A DNA stretch of 64,000 bases from Lates calcarifer (Eukaryota; Chordata; Actinopteri; Centropomidae), in contig NC_066852.1 of the NCBI RefSeq assembly GCF_001640805.2, positions 10,462,194-10,526,193 of the forward strand. The letters run 5' to 3'. The position numbers and the translations under genes are program-made. Of the stretch, positions 13,579 to 26,076 are shown piece after piece. Position 1 is the first letter of the stretch; each line of letters begins with the position of its first letter. The notes beneath the pieces were generated by a model, which saw only the letters and a list, made by a program, of their open reading frames with translations, did not search any database and had not been told where the DNA came from.

Positions 13579-14328
13579 GGAACAGACAAAAAACACATGT
13601 CTAGATTTTTCCACTAATAAGGCCAATGAATCCCACTGAAGGAGAGAGACTGGTGAGAAAGACTTTGCAGGCTTTGTTTGACAAAACAAAAGAACTGGAA
13701 GGCAGCAGCAGTCAGACCTTGAGACAAATTTATTCCAGTCTACTAGCCCATAGAAACCTTTGTTTGAGGAGTATGACCATAGAGATGGTGTTTGGGAAAA
13801 AATCTCCTTGGGCAAGGCTGAGTTCTAAATAAGCACCTTCTATGAACTGTACACAAAAAGCAAAGAGGGTCAAACTTCAGGATATGTGCAATTACACATT
13901 GCCGACAGGGCATAAATCTGATGCTAAGTGGGCTAGTCTTTGTTCAAATGAGTATCTACCTTAATTCCTACCTGGTCTTTGTTTGTGGAGGAAGACAAAT
14001 TGGGTAGAGAAATGGAAATAATAAAGAGCAAAACCCAAGAGATATGCTCCATGGGAGGGGTGCACCCAGGTCACAAAGAGAGGCGATGGAGTGGAGGAGG
14101 AGGATGAAGAAGAGTTGGTAGCGGGGAGGGCGATGTATTGTAACAAAGAAAAAAGTAAGCAAGACAAAGAAATACTAGCACGGGTAGGAGTAGAGATACA
14201 GACACAAAGAAACAAAACAAAGAGCTACAGCGAATGCAGTGCAATGTTACTGCAATGTATAGTGTTTTTTTTTTTCTTGCTTTATGGCGAGGCGGGTGCC
14301 AAAATAGGCAAAGTTAACACCTTAACAA

Positions 14329-14336
14329 ACACACAC

Positions 14337-14387
<51 letters not shown>
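14329..14387 (+). repeat. (CA)n microsatellite
   Basis: CA tract of about 28 units with a GTA interruption near its left end. Confidence 0.96.
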
Positions 14388-14392
<5 letters not shown>

Positions 14393-15439
14393 GTTACAGC
14401 TATGTTCTGCATCCTAATGTACCCTGAGGTGCCCTAGTCTTTCCTGTGTCATCAATCTGAAAGACAACTCAGGGCCCAGGAGGGAAAGAGGCTATGGGCA
14501 GGTATGTCTAACACTTTCCAGTATGATAGACAAAAAACCCCCCCAAAAACATGTTAATATAAATCAGACAAAGATACCAGACTGTATCATGGCGTGTTTT
14601 CATACAAATATTTGAGCCAAATATTTGAGGCATTCTATAGGTATATTATATATAAGGTATATTATGCCGATTGACAGCAATACATTCTGCACTGAGATAC
14701 GCACCATAACACAACAATGCTTTTATTTAGCCTGGGAAAAAATTACATTATCGTGAGGGGGAAAAATGCTGACAGTGCAGGTACGGATGGCAGAATCACA
14801 TGACTCCAAGACATGTATAGAGGCCACATCTGACACCACACCATACATTATTTCCTCACAACTAATGGGTATGTGAACAGATGCAGCATAAAGGTAAAAA
14901 AAGAGAATGACTGGCTGATTTTGAGCCATTTAGCATATCGTGTGTTGGTGTTTGATACTGATAATGATGTGTGCAGGCAGGCACAGCACCACATTACAGC
15001 TACTCAGTGCAGATGGCATGAAAAAGCTGTGGTTTTCAAGCATTCTGCTGTATTTCTTTCATTCTCATTCTCATTCTCATCTCATTCATTTATCATTCTC
15101 CAAGAGGGCCTCAAGAAAAAGAAATTCATAGCTTTGTGCAAACATTCAGTATATAGACACCTATTCACCATTAACTTCACAAGGGTTTTAGAAATAGAAT
15201 TTAAAAAAAAGATAAATTAATCCACAAAATTAATCACAAATGCACTGTTTTACATTACAAAACAGTATGGAAACAGTAGTCTTTGGCACTAATAATCCCT
15301 TCAAGTCGTGGAGAGGCTAAAGACCGGTGATTTAGAGAAGGAACGGGAAGAGAAATCGAGTATAGCGACAAGCTTGTTTGGTTTGGACTGGGCTGCACCA
15401 GGGAGGAATGAATGGGGAGAGAAATGAATGAGGGGTGAA

Positions 15440-15560
15440 AGATGAAACTTTAATGATCCCTCTGGGGAAATTGGGTCATTGCAGCAGCAGAGGGAAGAGT
15501 ATAGATAAGAACAGAACAAATGCAGGCTGTTGTAGATAATGCAAGTAATTAACACAAGAT
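15440..15560. repeat. possible retroelement tail
   Basis: ACTTTAATGATCCCTCTGGGGAAATTGGGTCATTGCAGCAGCAG (15446-15489) resembles a tail sequence that I recall as common at the end of fish retroelements. No body or target-site duplication is visible and there is only one copy in the window. Confidence 0.3.
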
Positions 15561-16559
15561 AAACATATTAAGGATGACTAAATACAGTGAAAGTGTCCCT
15601 CAACAAATGTATACGTCGAAATGTCAAACAAATGGAGATGTCAGATGGGAGAACTTGGAAGATAAAAACATGTGCACAAATATCCACTGTGAGATGTTTA
15701 AATGATCAAAAACTGTACATGGAGCAAACATAGCAGAGGAAGGGAAGAAGAGAGTGAAGACGGATTGAGCAGAAGGAGGGGGGAGACCGGGAGGACTGTG
15801 CTGAAGCAGTCCCCAGCCCCTTTAATTGGTAGGAAACAAGAGGTCTCTGAATAAACACCCGCCACAAGAGAGAGCCTGGCTCATTTTTCCTCCTGATGCA
15901 CTATCCTTCTTTTCTCCTGAGTAGTTTAACTGAAGCTAACTCCCGAGTCATGCTCCTCTCAAAGCTCTTCCACCTCCTCCTCCTCCTCCTCTCTGCACTT
16001 CCCCTTCACTCGTCACCAGCCCCAGCTGTCTGTCCTCCGTCCTCTCCTGTGTATCTGTCTGTTGCTGGGACAACTAAACTAAACACCATCTCAAGATTTC
16101 CAAATATAACAACAAACTGCTCTCAGAGCAGTTACGATCCCCTAACTCTGCACCTACTGCTCTTCATCTCTGCCCCCCCCCTTCCTTTCACTGCTGGCCT
16201 GCAGTCTTCCCCTCACGTCTGCTTTTTGGTCTTCTACCTAATTATCTCATGGAGGACGAGGTAGCCCCTACCATCCCCCACACCTCTACAGCCCCGCTAC
16301 TGAGAGACCCTGATGAATAATTTCACGTTTCTCTAGCCTTCTCTTTCTCTCGTCCTCAAATTGATTATTGTACAGAAAGCACAGCTAAAAGAGCAGCCCG
16401 GTGGGTAATTTGTCTTTCTGACGAGGAGAGTCCATGGATGGGTGCGGGGGAGGGAAAAGCGCAGGGCGAAAAATGATATGCAAAGGAAGAGAGAAAAACG
16501 TGATTATAAGAAAAAATTGATATTGGATGCTTTGCCCGTCTTGTCTCTGATACCTCATT

Positions 16560-16720
16560 CCGTTTGATGTTGTGGTCAGGGGCACAATTGGGGAGAGCGG
16601 GCATTTGCATGTGAAAATGTTCCTTGAAAAGTGAGCGAAGTGAGAGAAGCACGTCCCTGAGATGCATCTGTAATTACATGAAGCCCTTTGGAAAATAAAG
16701 CTAATGCAGCACCCTGTCAT
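16560..16720. promoter_or_regulatory. candidate intronic regulatory block with octamer motif
   Basis: The block contains a perfect octamer ATTTGCAT (16603-16610, a POU-factor site) and TAATTA (16671-16676, a homeodomain core) in non-repetitive sequence. Large robo introns are known to host conserved enhancers; assignment here is inference without alignment. Confidence 0.25.
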
Positions 16721-19700
16721 CCTCTTTCTCTGTGTTGTTCTGTAAATCCCTATCACAAACACTGCTGCAGCCCTGTGGCTACAAACATTCATCTGTCAAT
16801 GTTTGATTCCATGCAAACATAACTGACTGATGTGTTGTTGGATGATGCCAGCCTCCAGGTGTTTCCAGTCTCCTTGACAATGACACTCCCCATTGGTTGG
16901 CGTGTGAGACTCCAGTGATGACAGGGACGGAGGGTATCATTTGGGCACCGCAGGAAAGATCACTAAGTGTGTGTGCAGACACCCTGCCTTATCATTAGCA
17001 TGAGGTATTCTGTGGATAAGCTATGTTGAAATACATGCACCCATCCTGAGTCAGTCCTCTGCAACATTAGGTGATTCACCCAACTCCAACTGAATGGGAG
17101 CAAATTAGGGAACCGACATGAGGTCAATAGTGTGAGTCATTGGCAATTTTGGTTAAGGCGAGTGCATACCTGAATATGTTTTAAAACACACAGCTCTGCA
17201 TTTGCTGTTCTTGTATAGATTCCACTGTGCAGCCTTGATTCTCCACTAGTGCAAAGCAAGCTGAATCAGCCCCCCACCAACTCTCCTCTCATTTCTGTCT
17301 TTTCCTGCACGTACAGCACCGTACACCCTCATCACTTTTCAGTCTCCCTTGTGTTTTCCTGTCTTCTGACTTCAATCTCAGCTTACTCTTATCTTTCTTG
17401 TTTCCTCCAAGCTATCTCTACCATCTCTCAGGGCTTTGCTCCTCCCCATCGTCTTTTCTTCTCTCCTGCCTCAAAAACCTGCTGCAAAAGTCTTTCAGCA
17501 GAGCTAGGGTTTGCCTCACTGATTTTTAGGCCTGCGCTTCCCTCTTTCTTTCTCTCCCAGTCCTGTTGTGCATTCTCCACCTCCTGCACCCCCCCAACCC
17601 CCAACCTCAGCCCCTCAGACCCTGCTAATGGATCCCATGTCAGCAGAATACCAGAGTAAACCACACAACTGCACTGTGGCTTCATGTCTGTCTCTTGCCT
17701 CAACGTCTCTCTCCTCTACTTATGAAAAAAATGGCAGAGAAAAATGAACAGAAAAACTGCTGGCTGAACACTACAGTCAAATGACTCAAACGAGATTCTA
17801 CTTATTTTGTACCTCACATTTAAAAATAAATAACACTACAGGTGCACATTCTGTCATAATATGATGAAAGGGTCAGTGCAGTGTTTTTTTTTTTCTTGGG
17901 TTTTATATAGCTGAATTTTGAGTTTCCTTTGTCCGTGTAGCCATGGAAGCTATCACTTAACATGATAATTACCCGCTTCTTCCATGTTCCAAAGAAACGG
18001 CTGTTGCTTCTGTTAAACTCAGCACTTAATGTGCATGAGAAGATTTTTCCCCATTTTGTGCCACAACTTGTATCCCTGAGGAAATTATAGGGTGGAAATG
18101 TGCTTAATAAGCAATCCTGTCTCCTAGAAATTATGTTTATATGCAACTAATATTTGCATCAACAAACATGTTTTGTTAGAAAATGCTGCCTGGACTGTAT
18201 ATTTATTATCAACGTAATGATTAAACACTGTTAATTAACATCATCTGGCAAGTTGGAAAATGTTATTACTGAATGTATATGCAAAATGTTCACTGATAAT
18301 GTCTATCACTTGTCCTACAATATTTTCCCTGTAATAAAAAATCTGCTTGTGGTGACTTAAGCATGATTGAACTTTATGGTTGTGTCTAGATAACTCAAAG
18401 CACTTGGTTAAGGTTATGGAAAGATCACGATCTGGGTTAAATATTGAAAAAGTCAACAATGACTTGAAGCACTTAAGACACAGAACATGTTTGCTTTATT
18501 AAGATTAAACTGAAACCATAATTCTGGTGCTAATCTTAACCAGAGTGCTTTTGTTGCCTGAACTGAACCACAATTAGGACTAAGACCCAGATCTCTGGTG
18601 TTGCACACCCTTACTTAAATGAGTTGTACTATTTTATTATACAACAACGTCAGTATCACTTTGTGAGTATTTGTGTCCATGATAATAATAATGGGAGACA
18701 TTCTGAAACACAAAGGGCTACTTAATTTTCAGAAATAAAGGATAACCTTAGGTGAGTGCTTTTTGTCCCCTATTTTTTAATAATATGTTTTAGTGTGTGA
18801 TTGAACTGAATGAAGACCATTACACTCAATCAATTTTTATTTCAACAACAATGTGCTATGGTCCAAGTGAACTAAGGCTTATTAAAAAGAAAAAAAATCT
18901 GACTGTTGAGTAGCATGCACTGATAAAAGACAGCAAATTATAATTTCCAAGTCAGTGCAAAATATGGGCCTTGATTATCTGTCACTCTTTCAAGATGCAG
19001 CTATCCTCACAAGCTTCATGCAGCTCTTCATTACAGCAACGCACTCAACCAGTAATAAGGTTTTTTTTTTTTTTTTTACAGCAGGAAATCAAACAGAAGA
19101 GAAGCTCTTTGCCTTGTTCTTTCCTTTGGTGGAGGATTGAGTCAGTAGTAATGCATGCAGGGGGCAGGAACAGACACACAGGGACACAAGTGTGACAGAA
19201 GACCCTGATAAGGGACTAACAGGGACAAACTGTCACATCTCTGCTGGGCTCGGCACTCTACAGGTACACACTGCATCCCAGGCAAGCCTGGATAGTGACA
19301 AATGGACACAATTTCCATTTATTTATCTATCTGTTGTGTGGACCACCGAGCACATGCTGGTCTGCCCCCTATAAATCTTTATCCTGTTAACACAACACCA
19401 ATAAACCAATACATTAGCCTGCCCATGCAGCGGAGACTAATCAAGCATACCAATACACAACGTGTAAAGGACATCAGCAGAACACATTTTCTGTGAAATT
19501 TCTGGACCACACACATCAAGGGGACAATTAGAAAACCACTGCAGACAAGTGGTCTCACTCATGCTCACATAATGTAAAACAACATTTGCTACTAAACAAT
19601 TCTGGAAAGCAGAACGGAAAGGATGCACTCAGAGAGTAAATATGCTGCTAAAGCCACCTTATTTATAACACAATAATGAGCTTCTCCTGTGGAGATGGAG

Positions 19701-22700
19701 GGGGCTGGAAGAAGGCAATAGGGAGTGATGGGGTCAGGGGCGAGGTGAGGCACACATTTATACCGTTTAGATTTGATAAGGCCTGGAAATTGCTGAGAGA
19801 AGCATCCACTTCTGGGGAGACAAGCAGCCTTCCAGTCTGTCTCAGCGACTCCAGCAGGGTTGGCTCAGTGAGGAGGCCTCGAATGACACGATCTCCCCAC
19901 TGCTATTAACCCTGATGACAAAAGCTTGCCTCTTACACAGACATCTACACCATTCTAACCGTCCAATCTACTAACACTAGCCTAGAACTAATATTTCTTT
20001 CTCTGCAGGCCAGCTCCCTCCCTCTCGCTCGCGCACACAAACAAACTCATTTTACAGGCCTAATCACACCCCCTTGTCTCTCACTGACATTAACACACAC
20101 CCACATAAACTCTCCCCGCTGGTTTTGTCATATTACCTGACAGAACACCAACAGATTTTTTTTTTTTTTTTTGCTCACTGCCAAGCAGCCAGTGGTGTGA
20201 ATAGTTGAGCCGCTGGATTTAATTAGTGCTGCGCCCATATGGATTAGCAAACAGACAGGCACACGTGCAAGCTCCAAAGTATGTCACATTCCCACCTGAT
20301 TGGCTCTCAACATTGCCCTTGGTGGCGTTTGTACACAGATGCACGCATGAATATACACACCAAGGAGAAAGGAGGGGTTTGGGTTTGGGGGTGGGGTGGG
20401 GTGTTGAGCAGCTTTGTAATCAGGTGATTTCTTTGCAGTAAATTTAATTGGATTTAGCAGCAGTGCAAAGAAAACGTTAAGGTTGGCTTGCTGCACCATG
20501 TGCGCAGAGACAGCTGCTCTGATGGGCAGGAGGTAGGAGGGAGCAAAGTGAACATATTGTTAAATAGATTACTTTAAAAACCAGCAAGGGTGATAACATA
20601 CTGTCAGTCTGGCAAGTGAGAGATGTAGATGAATTGAGGGACATGCAAACACTTGAACCATGTTCTGTGAACATTCACTTTGCCTCTCAATCACTTCAAA
20701 TAATGCACTTAAAAAAAGAGGCCCACAAATGTAGAAGCTTTTTGACGTGTCACTTAATTTGATTCTGTCCCACTGCCACTGCATAGGACACAGTACAGTA
20801 CAATATAAATGACAAAGGCAAACATATACTGTGAATTTTGGTTAATAGACTAGAAGGTAAATGAGTTGTCACAAGGCAGATGTTTTTATCTTGTTTGTTC
20901 AACTATGATTACCTCAGAGCTTTACTAGGACTGGAGATAGGATAGGAGGATAATGCTTTGACACACATCTAGTATAGCTCTGTGCTCAGCATGCTGCTAG
21001 CTTACACACTCTCATGTGGCAGCTATAGCACAGGTGTGATGGGCTCAAAGGATCAAGACCATAAGAGCACATCTGGTTTTGAGGCAAAGTAGAAATAAAA
21101 TCAGTTGGACTAAGTTCATATGTGGCTGCACTTTAACACCTAACAGCTTGTGTTGTTGGCCACTGATCTACTGAAACATAGACACCTTTTCAGTGTTTCA
21201 GTGCCTTTTCCAGAGCTAATTAATGGTGAGGAGAAAGCAGATTTGCAAGATGACATTTAACAGTAATTTCCTTACAGTCACACACATTCACTTTTAGAAT
21301 TTTCATTACATATGTGACTGGAGTGAGTAGGTGGAGGACAAGATGGGGCTGCTTGATCAGGCCAATGAAGAGCTGGTATTTGTTCAAATGATTTCCCCTA
21401 CTAAGGTGCCTGTCTGTCATCCTAAGGCCACCGCAGAAGTCAAATCATGCGCTCCTCCTGGAATAAGTTTCACTGATTGATATGGTACCTGAATGGAGTA
21501 TGCCATTTCCTCATTTCGGTCCAACAATGCCCTCAATGCACAGACCTAATGGAGTCATCAATGATGCGTTACAGACAGAAAAAGCAGCTGTAATAGGGTA
21601 ATCGGGTTTGGTTATTCTTTACCCTTTACCAAGGCTACTTAAACTGAAATGTGGTATTTAGTTTCAGCTGTATAAATAGTGAATAATACGTAGCAATACA
21701 TGCTACGTAATGTGATGGTGGTTAAGGCATTTTGTGCAGCTAAGCTCTGTATGAATAATAGCGTAATCCGCTGCAATTATGGATAGATAGCTTATAATTA
21801 GCTCACTGTAATCCGTCCAGCTGTCTCCCTCTTAGTAGACTCAGCACTGTCTGGATCCAAATAGGAAGAAATGAGAAAGAGGGCAGTTAGGGATAGGGAT
21901 AACCTTTTCTGGGAAAGCATTTCTGGCATTGTGGACTCAAATGAAAAGTTGTCCTTCACAGTCTGTGAAGAGGGAGAGAGAATTTCTTTCATGCTTCTAT
22001 AGGCTCCATAGAGGAAAAACTACATTTAGAGGATGGAATTGAGGTCGAGTCGAGGTCAGTGTTAACTATCATTTCCGCTTCTGTCTGTGGCGTTACCATC
22101 TCCACATCCCACACAACAAACTACTGAGTTTCTCATTATTCCAAGGTTTTCTATCTAGCCATGGTTGACTTTCTTTCTCTTAATTTCAATTCACTGTCTC
22201 ATATGGCGGCATGTGTCCAAATTAATTGGTTTGTTGTTGGATTCACAGTTTTTTCCGCTCTGCTTGATATAAATATGCAGCTGCTTGGGGGTTTGAATGA
22301 AAAGCAGGAGGTCAACATACCTTTGCTGCAGTCTTACGGTAATTTACAAGGCAAGGAACAGCAAGATTTACTGGGACTGAAACCCTTGATTAGACCCAGC
22401 AGGTGTCTCTGCTGAAGGTAGCTCACATTTAAAGGCATCCATTGAAGCGTATGCGCTAACACTGGGCTGTTGAAGCCCTAGTGTTTGTGAGCTTGTCGTT
22501 GCTGCTCAGAAACCACATGGGAGTGAGAGGGTGGGCTATTAAACATGGCAGACTGTGTATACTGTAAACAACGTACAGCACATTCCCCGCTGTGTGTTCA
22601 GGGGAGTGTGAAGCTTCCTGCACTTCGCGCTCCCAGAAGCAATTTGGTACCGGAGTCATCTAGCTGTGCTGTTGCTCCACACTACATACGCAGACTCTGG

Positions 22701-22989
22701 CAGGAAGCATCAATATCTATTATGGTTATGTGTCTGTTCCCCACACAGAGTAAAAGAAGTGTAAACTGTAAACAAAGGGTTGCAAAATGAACATTTCTCT
22801 GACTTTGCCTGTTTTTGCGCTATGGGTTTTGTTACTAAAGGGCAAATTCATTCAAATTACAAAAACGTATTGTTGCTTAACTGTAATAGGTATTTAGTTA
22901 TGGTTAGTTTTGGTTTTATATGCCCAGTGTCTGTGATGTCTGAATGTAAGATTCATTCTGCTCCTCCAACTCAATGGAGGTGTTTGGAA

Positions 22990-23460
22990 TTTCATTTGTG
23001 GTGCTCATAGCTTTAAAAAAAGACACATGCCTTTCCAGAACAAGAGGTCCCATTACTCTGGATAATCCACCAACATCACCTTGGGAAGTTTTCATTGGAC
23101 CTACTTTCTAGTAAAATAATAGTCCCTATATGGGAAATTGAGAGCATGTTGTGGATTATCCAGAGTAGAAGAACTCTGACTCTAGAAATACATGTTGCTA
23201 TTGAACCTGGCTTTGTGCTGTTACCTTGTAAACCTGTGTTGTTAAAAGATCAGTTCACCAAAATTTCAAAACATGCAAGAAATATTTTCAGTGCTGTGCA
23301 CTCCATAAACAAAATTAAATTTCCCTCCATTGTATTGGGGCAAATGCAGAAATCTCAGAGACAGATATCTCGAAACATGAGCATATCAAACCAAAACTGT
23401 CTGCATGGCTTTCTATTTTTCTATTCAGGTCAAGTGACCTTTTAATTTCTGATGAACTAT
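22990..23460. repeat. dispersed repeat with internal inverted repeat
   Basis: A perfect 16-bp inverted pair, ACTCTGGATAATCCAC at 23055-23070 and GTGGATTATCCAGAGT at 23151-23166, encloses 80 bp. It is followed by AAATACATGTTGCTATTGAACC, AAAGATCAGTTCACCAAAAT and CCATTGTATTGGGGCAAATGCAG. I recall such blocks as recurring in fish genomes. The open frame at 23095-23445 lies inside the repeat and is not a gene. Confidence 0.45.
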
Positions 23461-23824
23461 GGTTAAAATGGATAAACTAGTGGTTCCACACATACCATGG
23501 ACCTGGTCCAACACAAGTACAGTACATTCTGCATGATATCTCCTGAAGAAACACAATTCAATTAGCTCAAACTTGAACCATTTGTGACCAGTGGAGTCAA
23601 AGGGCTAATCAAACAGATAGGATTTCATTCATATCTGCAAGTAAGCAGTGGATACACTCATCCTTTGCCCTCTCCCCCATTTCTTCCTGTTCATCCCACC
23701 CCAGTACCTAACACTCCCTCCATCCCCCATGGCAATGTGAGGCGGGCAACAGTATCCGCTCTATTAAGGAACCTCTAGAGATATCTGCCTTCTCAGTATG
23801 CAGCCGAGCTTGAGACGGCAAAAG

Positions 23825-23850
23825 ACACACACACACACACACACACACAC
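23825..23850 (+). repeat. (CA)n microsatellite
   Basis: Uninterrupted CA tract of 13 units. Confidence 0.95.
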
Positions 23851-24633
23851 TGGATACCTCAGGTCTGAGATAATCAATGCCAACAGAGCAGCAGTAGATA
23901 GAGAGGGGTGGAAAGAGGCAGATCCAGGACCAAGGTCTACTAAAACATGTAAAACCTGGAGAGAAAATATACTTATAAGAGAGGAGGCAATATGAGTGCC
24001 CTGACCCAAAATATTTACAATTCTTTTGTCTGCGTACAGTATACTTCATATGAATTCTTCAGACTTTATCGATTATTTATTGTACATCAGCTTATTAAAA
24101 TGATAACACACGCAGGAAAAGGAGCGCTGTGCATTCGAGATAAACAAACACCAAGAGGCAAAGAAAAAATAAGATGATAAAACTACAAGTGAATAAATGC
24201 TTGAAAAAAATGTGAGAAAACCTCTAATTAAATCAGATACAATGTCTCAGCCTGTCCCTAATATCTTTTCTTTTCTTTTTTTTTTTAGAGGTACACATGC
24301 TGAAAGAAATGCATGCCAACAAAAACACCACATGGCTCTGGCATGGTCTATTTATAAATGGCACTTTGCATGAGTGACAGAGAATAGGCGACAGCGAGAA
24401 TATAAGACATCAGACTGACAGCACTCCCTACATCACACTCGCTGTCTCCACGCACACTGTCAACAAACCTCAAGGAAAAACTGACAAGACGCGCAGGTGT
24501 CCGATGACTATTAGTGTAAAAACTTCCTCATCTGTCAGTGAAGGGAACCAGTTAGTGAGCCAGCTGTCAATTAAACAACTACTGATCTTGAGAAGCATCT
24601 CACTCTCAATGTACAAAGTGGACAAGAAAAAGA

Positions 24634-24661
24634 TGTGTGTGTGTGTGTGTGTGTGTGTGTG
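24634..24661 (+). repeat. (GT)n microsatellite
   Basis: Uninterrupted GT tract of about 14 units. Confidence 0.95.
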
Positions 24662-24979
24662 GTATGTTTTATTGCCTGTCGACATTTTGGCACAAGACCT
24701 TTAGCAAGACATTTCTCATGGGAGATATGACATACACATATTTGATAGCAGGTCATGAGAAAAAGGCTTGTACCAAAACTTGAGCAGGCAGTAAGACAGA
24801 CAGCAGGTGAAGGTTGCGTTCAGGAATTTCCACTTGTTTTTTTTGTGTGTCTCACTGGGGATTTGGGAGTGTTATTGTACAACAATACAGGCAATTTACA
24901 AACAGACAAATCCACAGTGAAAAACATGGAACCTTTAAATTTGCTGAGATTATTTGCACAATTTCAAATGTCCACAGCA

Positions 24980-25120
24980 TCAAATTAGATGAGGGAGATC
25001 TGCAGCAATGCCAGCGTCCGATCAATCCAATTATCAGTCCAGCTATGACTCCTGGCTCACTTGAAATGAATTCAGTGAGCCTATAATTAGCCAGCTCTGC
25101 TTGGAGGCCAATGGGATAAC
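24980..25120. promoter_or_regulatory. candidate intronic regulatory block
   Basis: Non-repetitive sequence with CAATTATC, TATAATTAGCC and GCCAATGGG close together, and a near-palindrome GGCTCACTTGAAATGAATTC…AGTGAGCC around 25053-25082. The texture is that of conserved non-coding elements, but conservation cannot be shown here. Confidence 0.28.
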
Positions 25121-26026
25121 ATATAGATAGAGATGGAGCTAGGAAAAATATGTTCTTATTATCAGTCTGTGAATCTTTCATGAGAAGATGCAAAACCTGC
25201 CAGGAGTAGGGTCCAGGTTGCTTACAGTCAATAAATCAGTTGGATGGAAATCAGATTCAGTTGCATCATGAGACATACTCAGATCCAGAATGCACCAATG
25301 CAAGGTGAGATCTGACAGAATACATTATATGTACAGTACACCTCCACAAAACATATCCATATCCAAGACCTCGCCAGTCAGTCAAAATCACTTGATCTAC
25401 TGGGTTCTATCTTTCTTCTTCAGATCTCCAGCTGGGGGTAGATTAATAAGAATTTATCTATCAACTATGAGGCTGGAAGGACCTGCTGCAACCAATAGTA
25501 CAATTAGTTAATAAATTACAAAGGCATTGCTTAGAAGTGTTTTTTTTTCTCTTTTTTCTTCTGGGTATGAATCATCTTACTGGGCTATCTAAATGTACTT
25601 GTGTCTTTGTGCTTAAAAGCAAACCATAGCAGCACTCTGCAGCCGAGGCAATTTGTGCATTAGGGTGGGAGAGCACACCTGTCATTCATCTGCTGCTATA
25701 CATAATGTGGCTCTAGAAAATGGAGCTGCCATCAAGCACACGGCTCTTATAAAGCTGCTTTCACTCCTGACAGCTGTGCACAGATACTGATGTTTTATGT
25801 CATTACTTCGTGTTATTACAAAAACATGACTTATATATCAGCGTGGACACATTTCTTTTCAGTCTCTTTGTGCTTCTGTCAATACTAACAACATTTGGTC
25901 ATGGATTTGATTGTTACTCTTCATTTACCAGGAAAATTTACACAAGTTTATTTAACACGGATAACATGCCTACATGTTTGACTACAATAGAAATGAATAG
26001 GTGACATGCTGTAATATATGTGTTTA

Positions 26027-26028
<2 letters not shown>

Positions 26029-26074
<46 letters not shown>
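26029..26074 (+). repeat. (GT)n microsatellite
   Basis: Uninterrupted GT tract of 23 units. Confidence 0.97.

Positions 26075-26076
<2 letters not shown>

Noticed and set aside
15896..16264. Plus-strand frame with a leucine run resembling a signal peptide
   Set aside because: The leucines come from a CTC/CTT pyrimidine tract; there is no domain, no splice context and no similarity that I recognise.
16385..16792. 135-codon minus-strand frame
   Set aside because: No domain or codon pattern; it overlaps a block that looks regulatory rather than coding.
23095..23445. 116-codon plus-strand frame
   Set aside because: It lies inside a dispersed repeat and lacks a reverse transcriptase, transposase or other domain.
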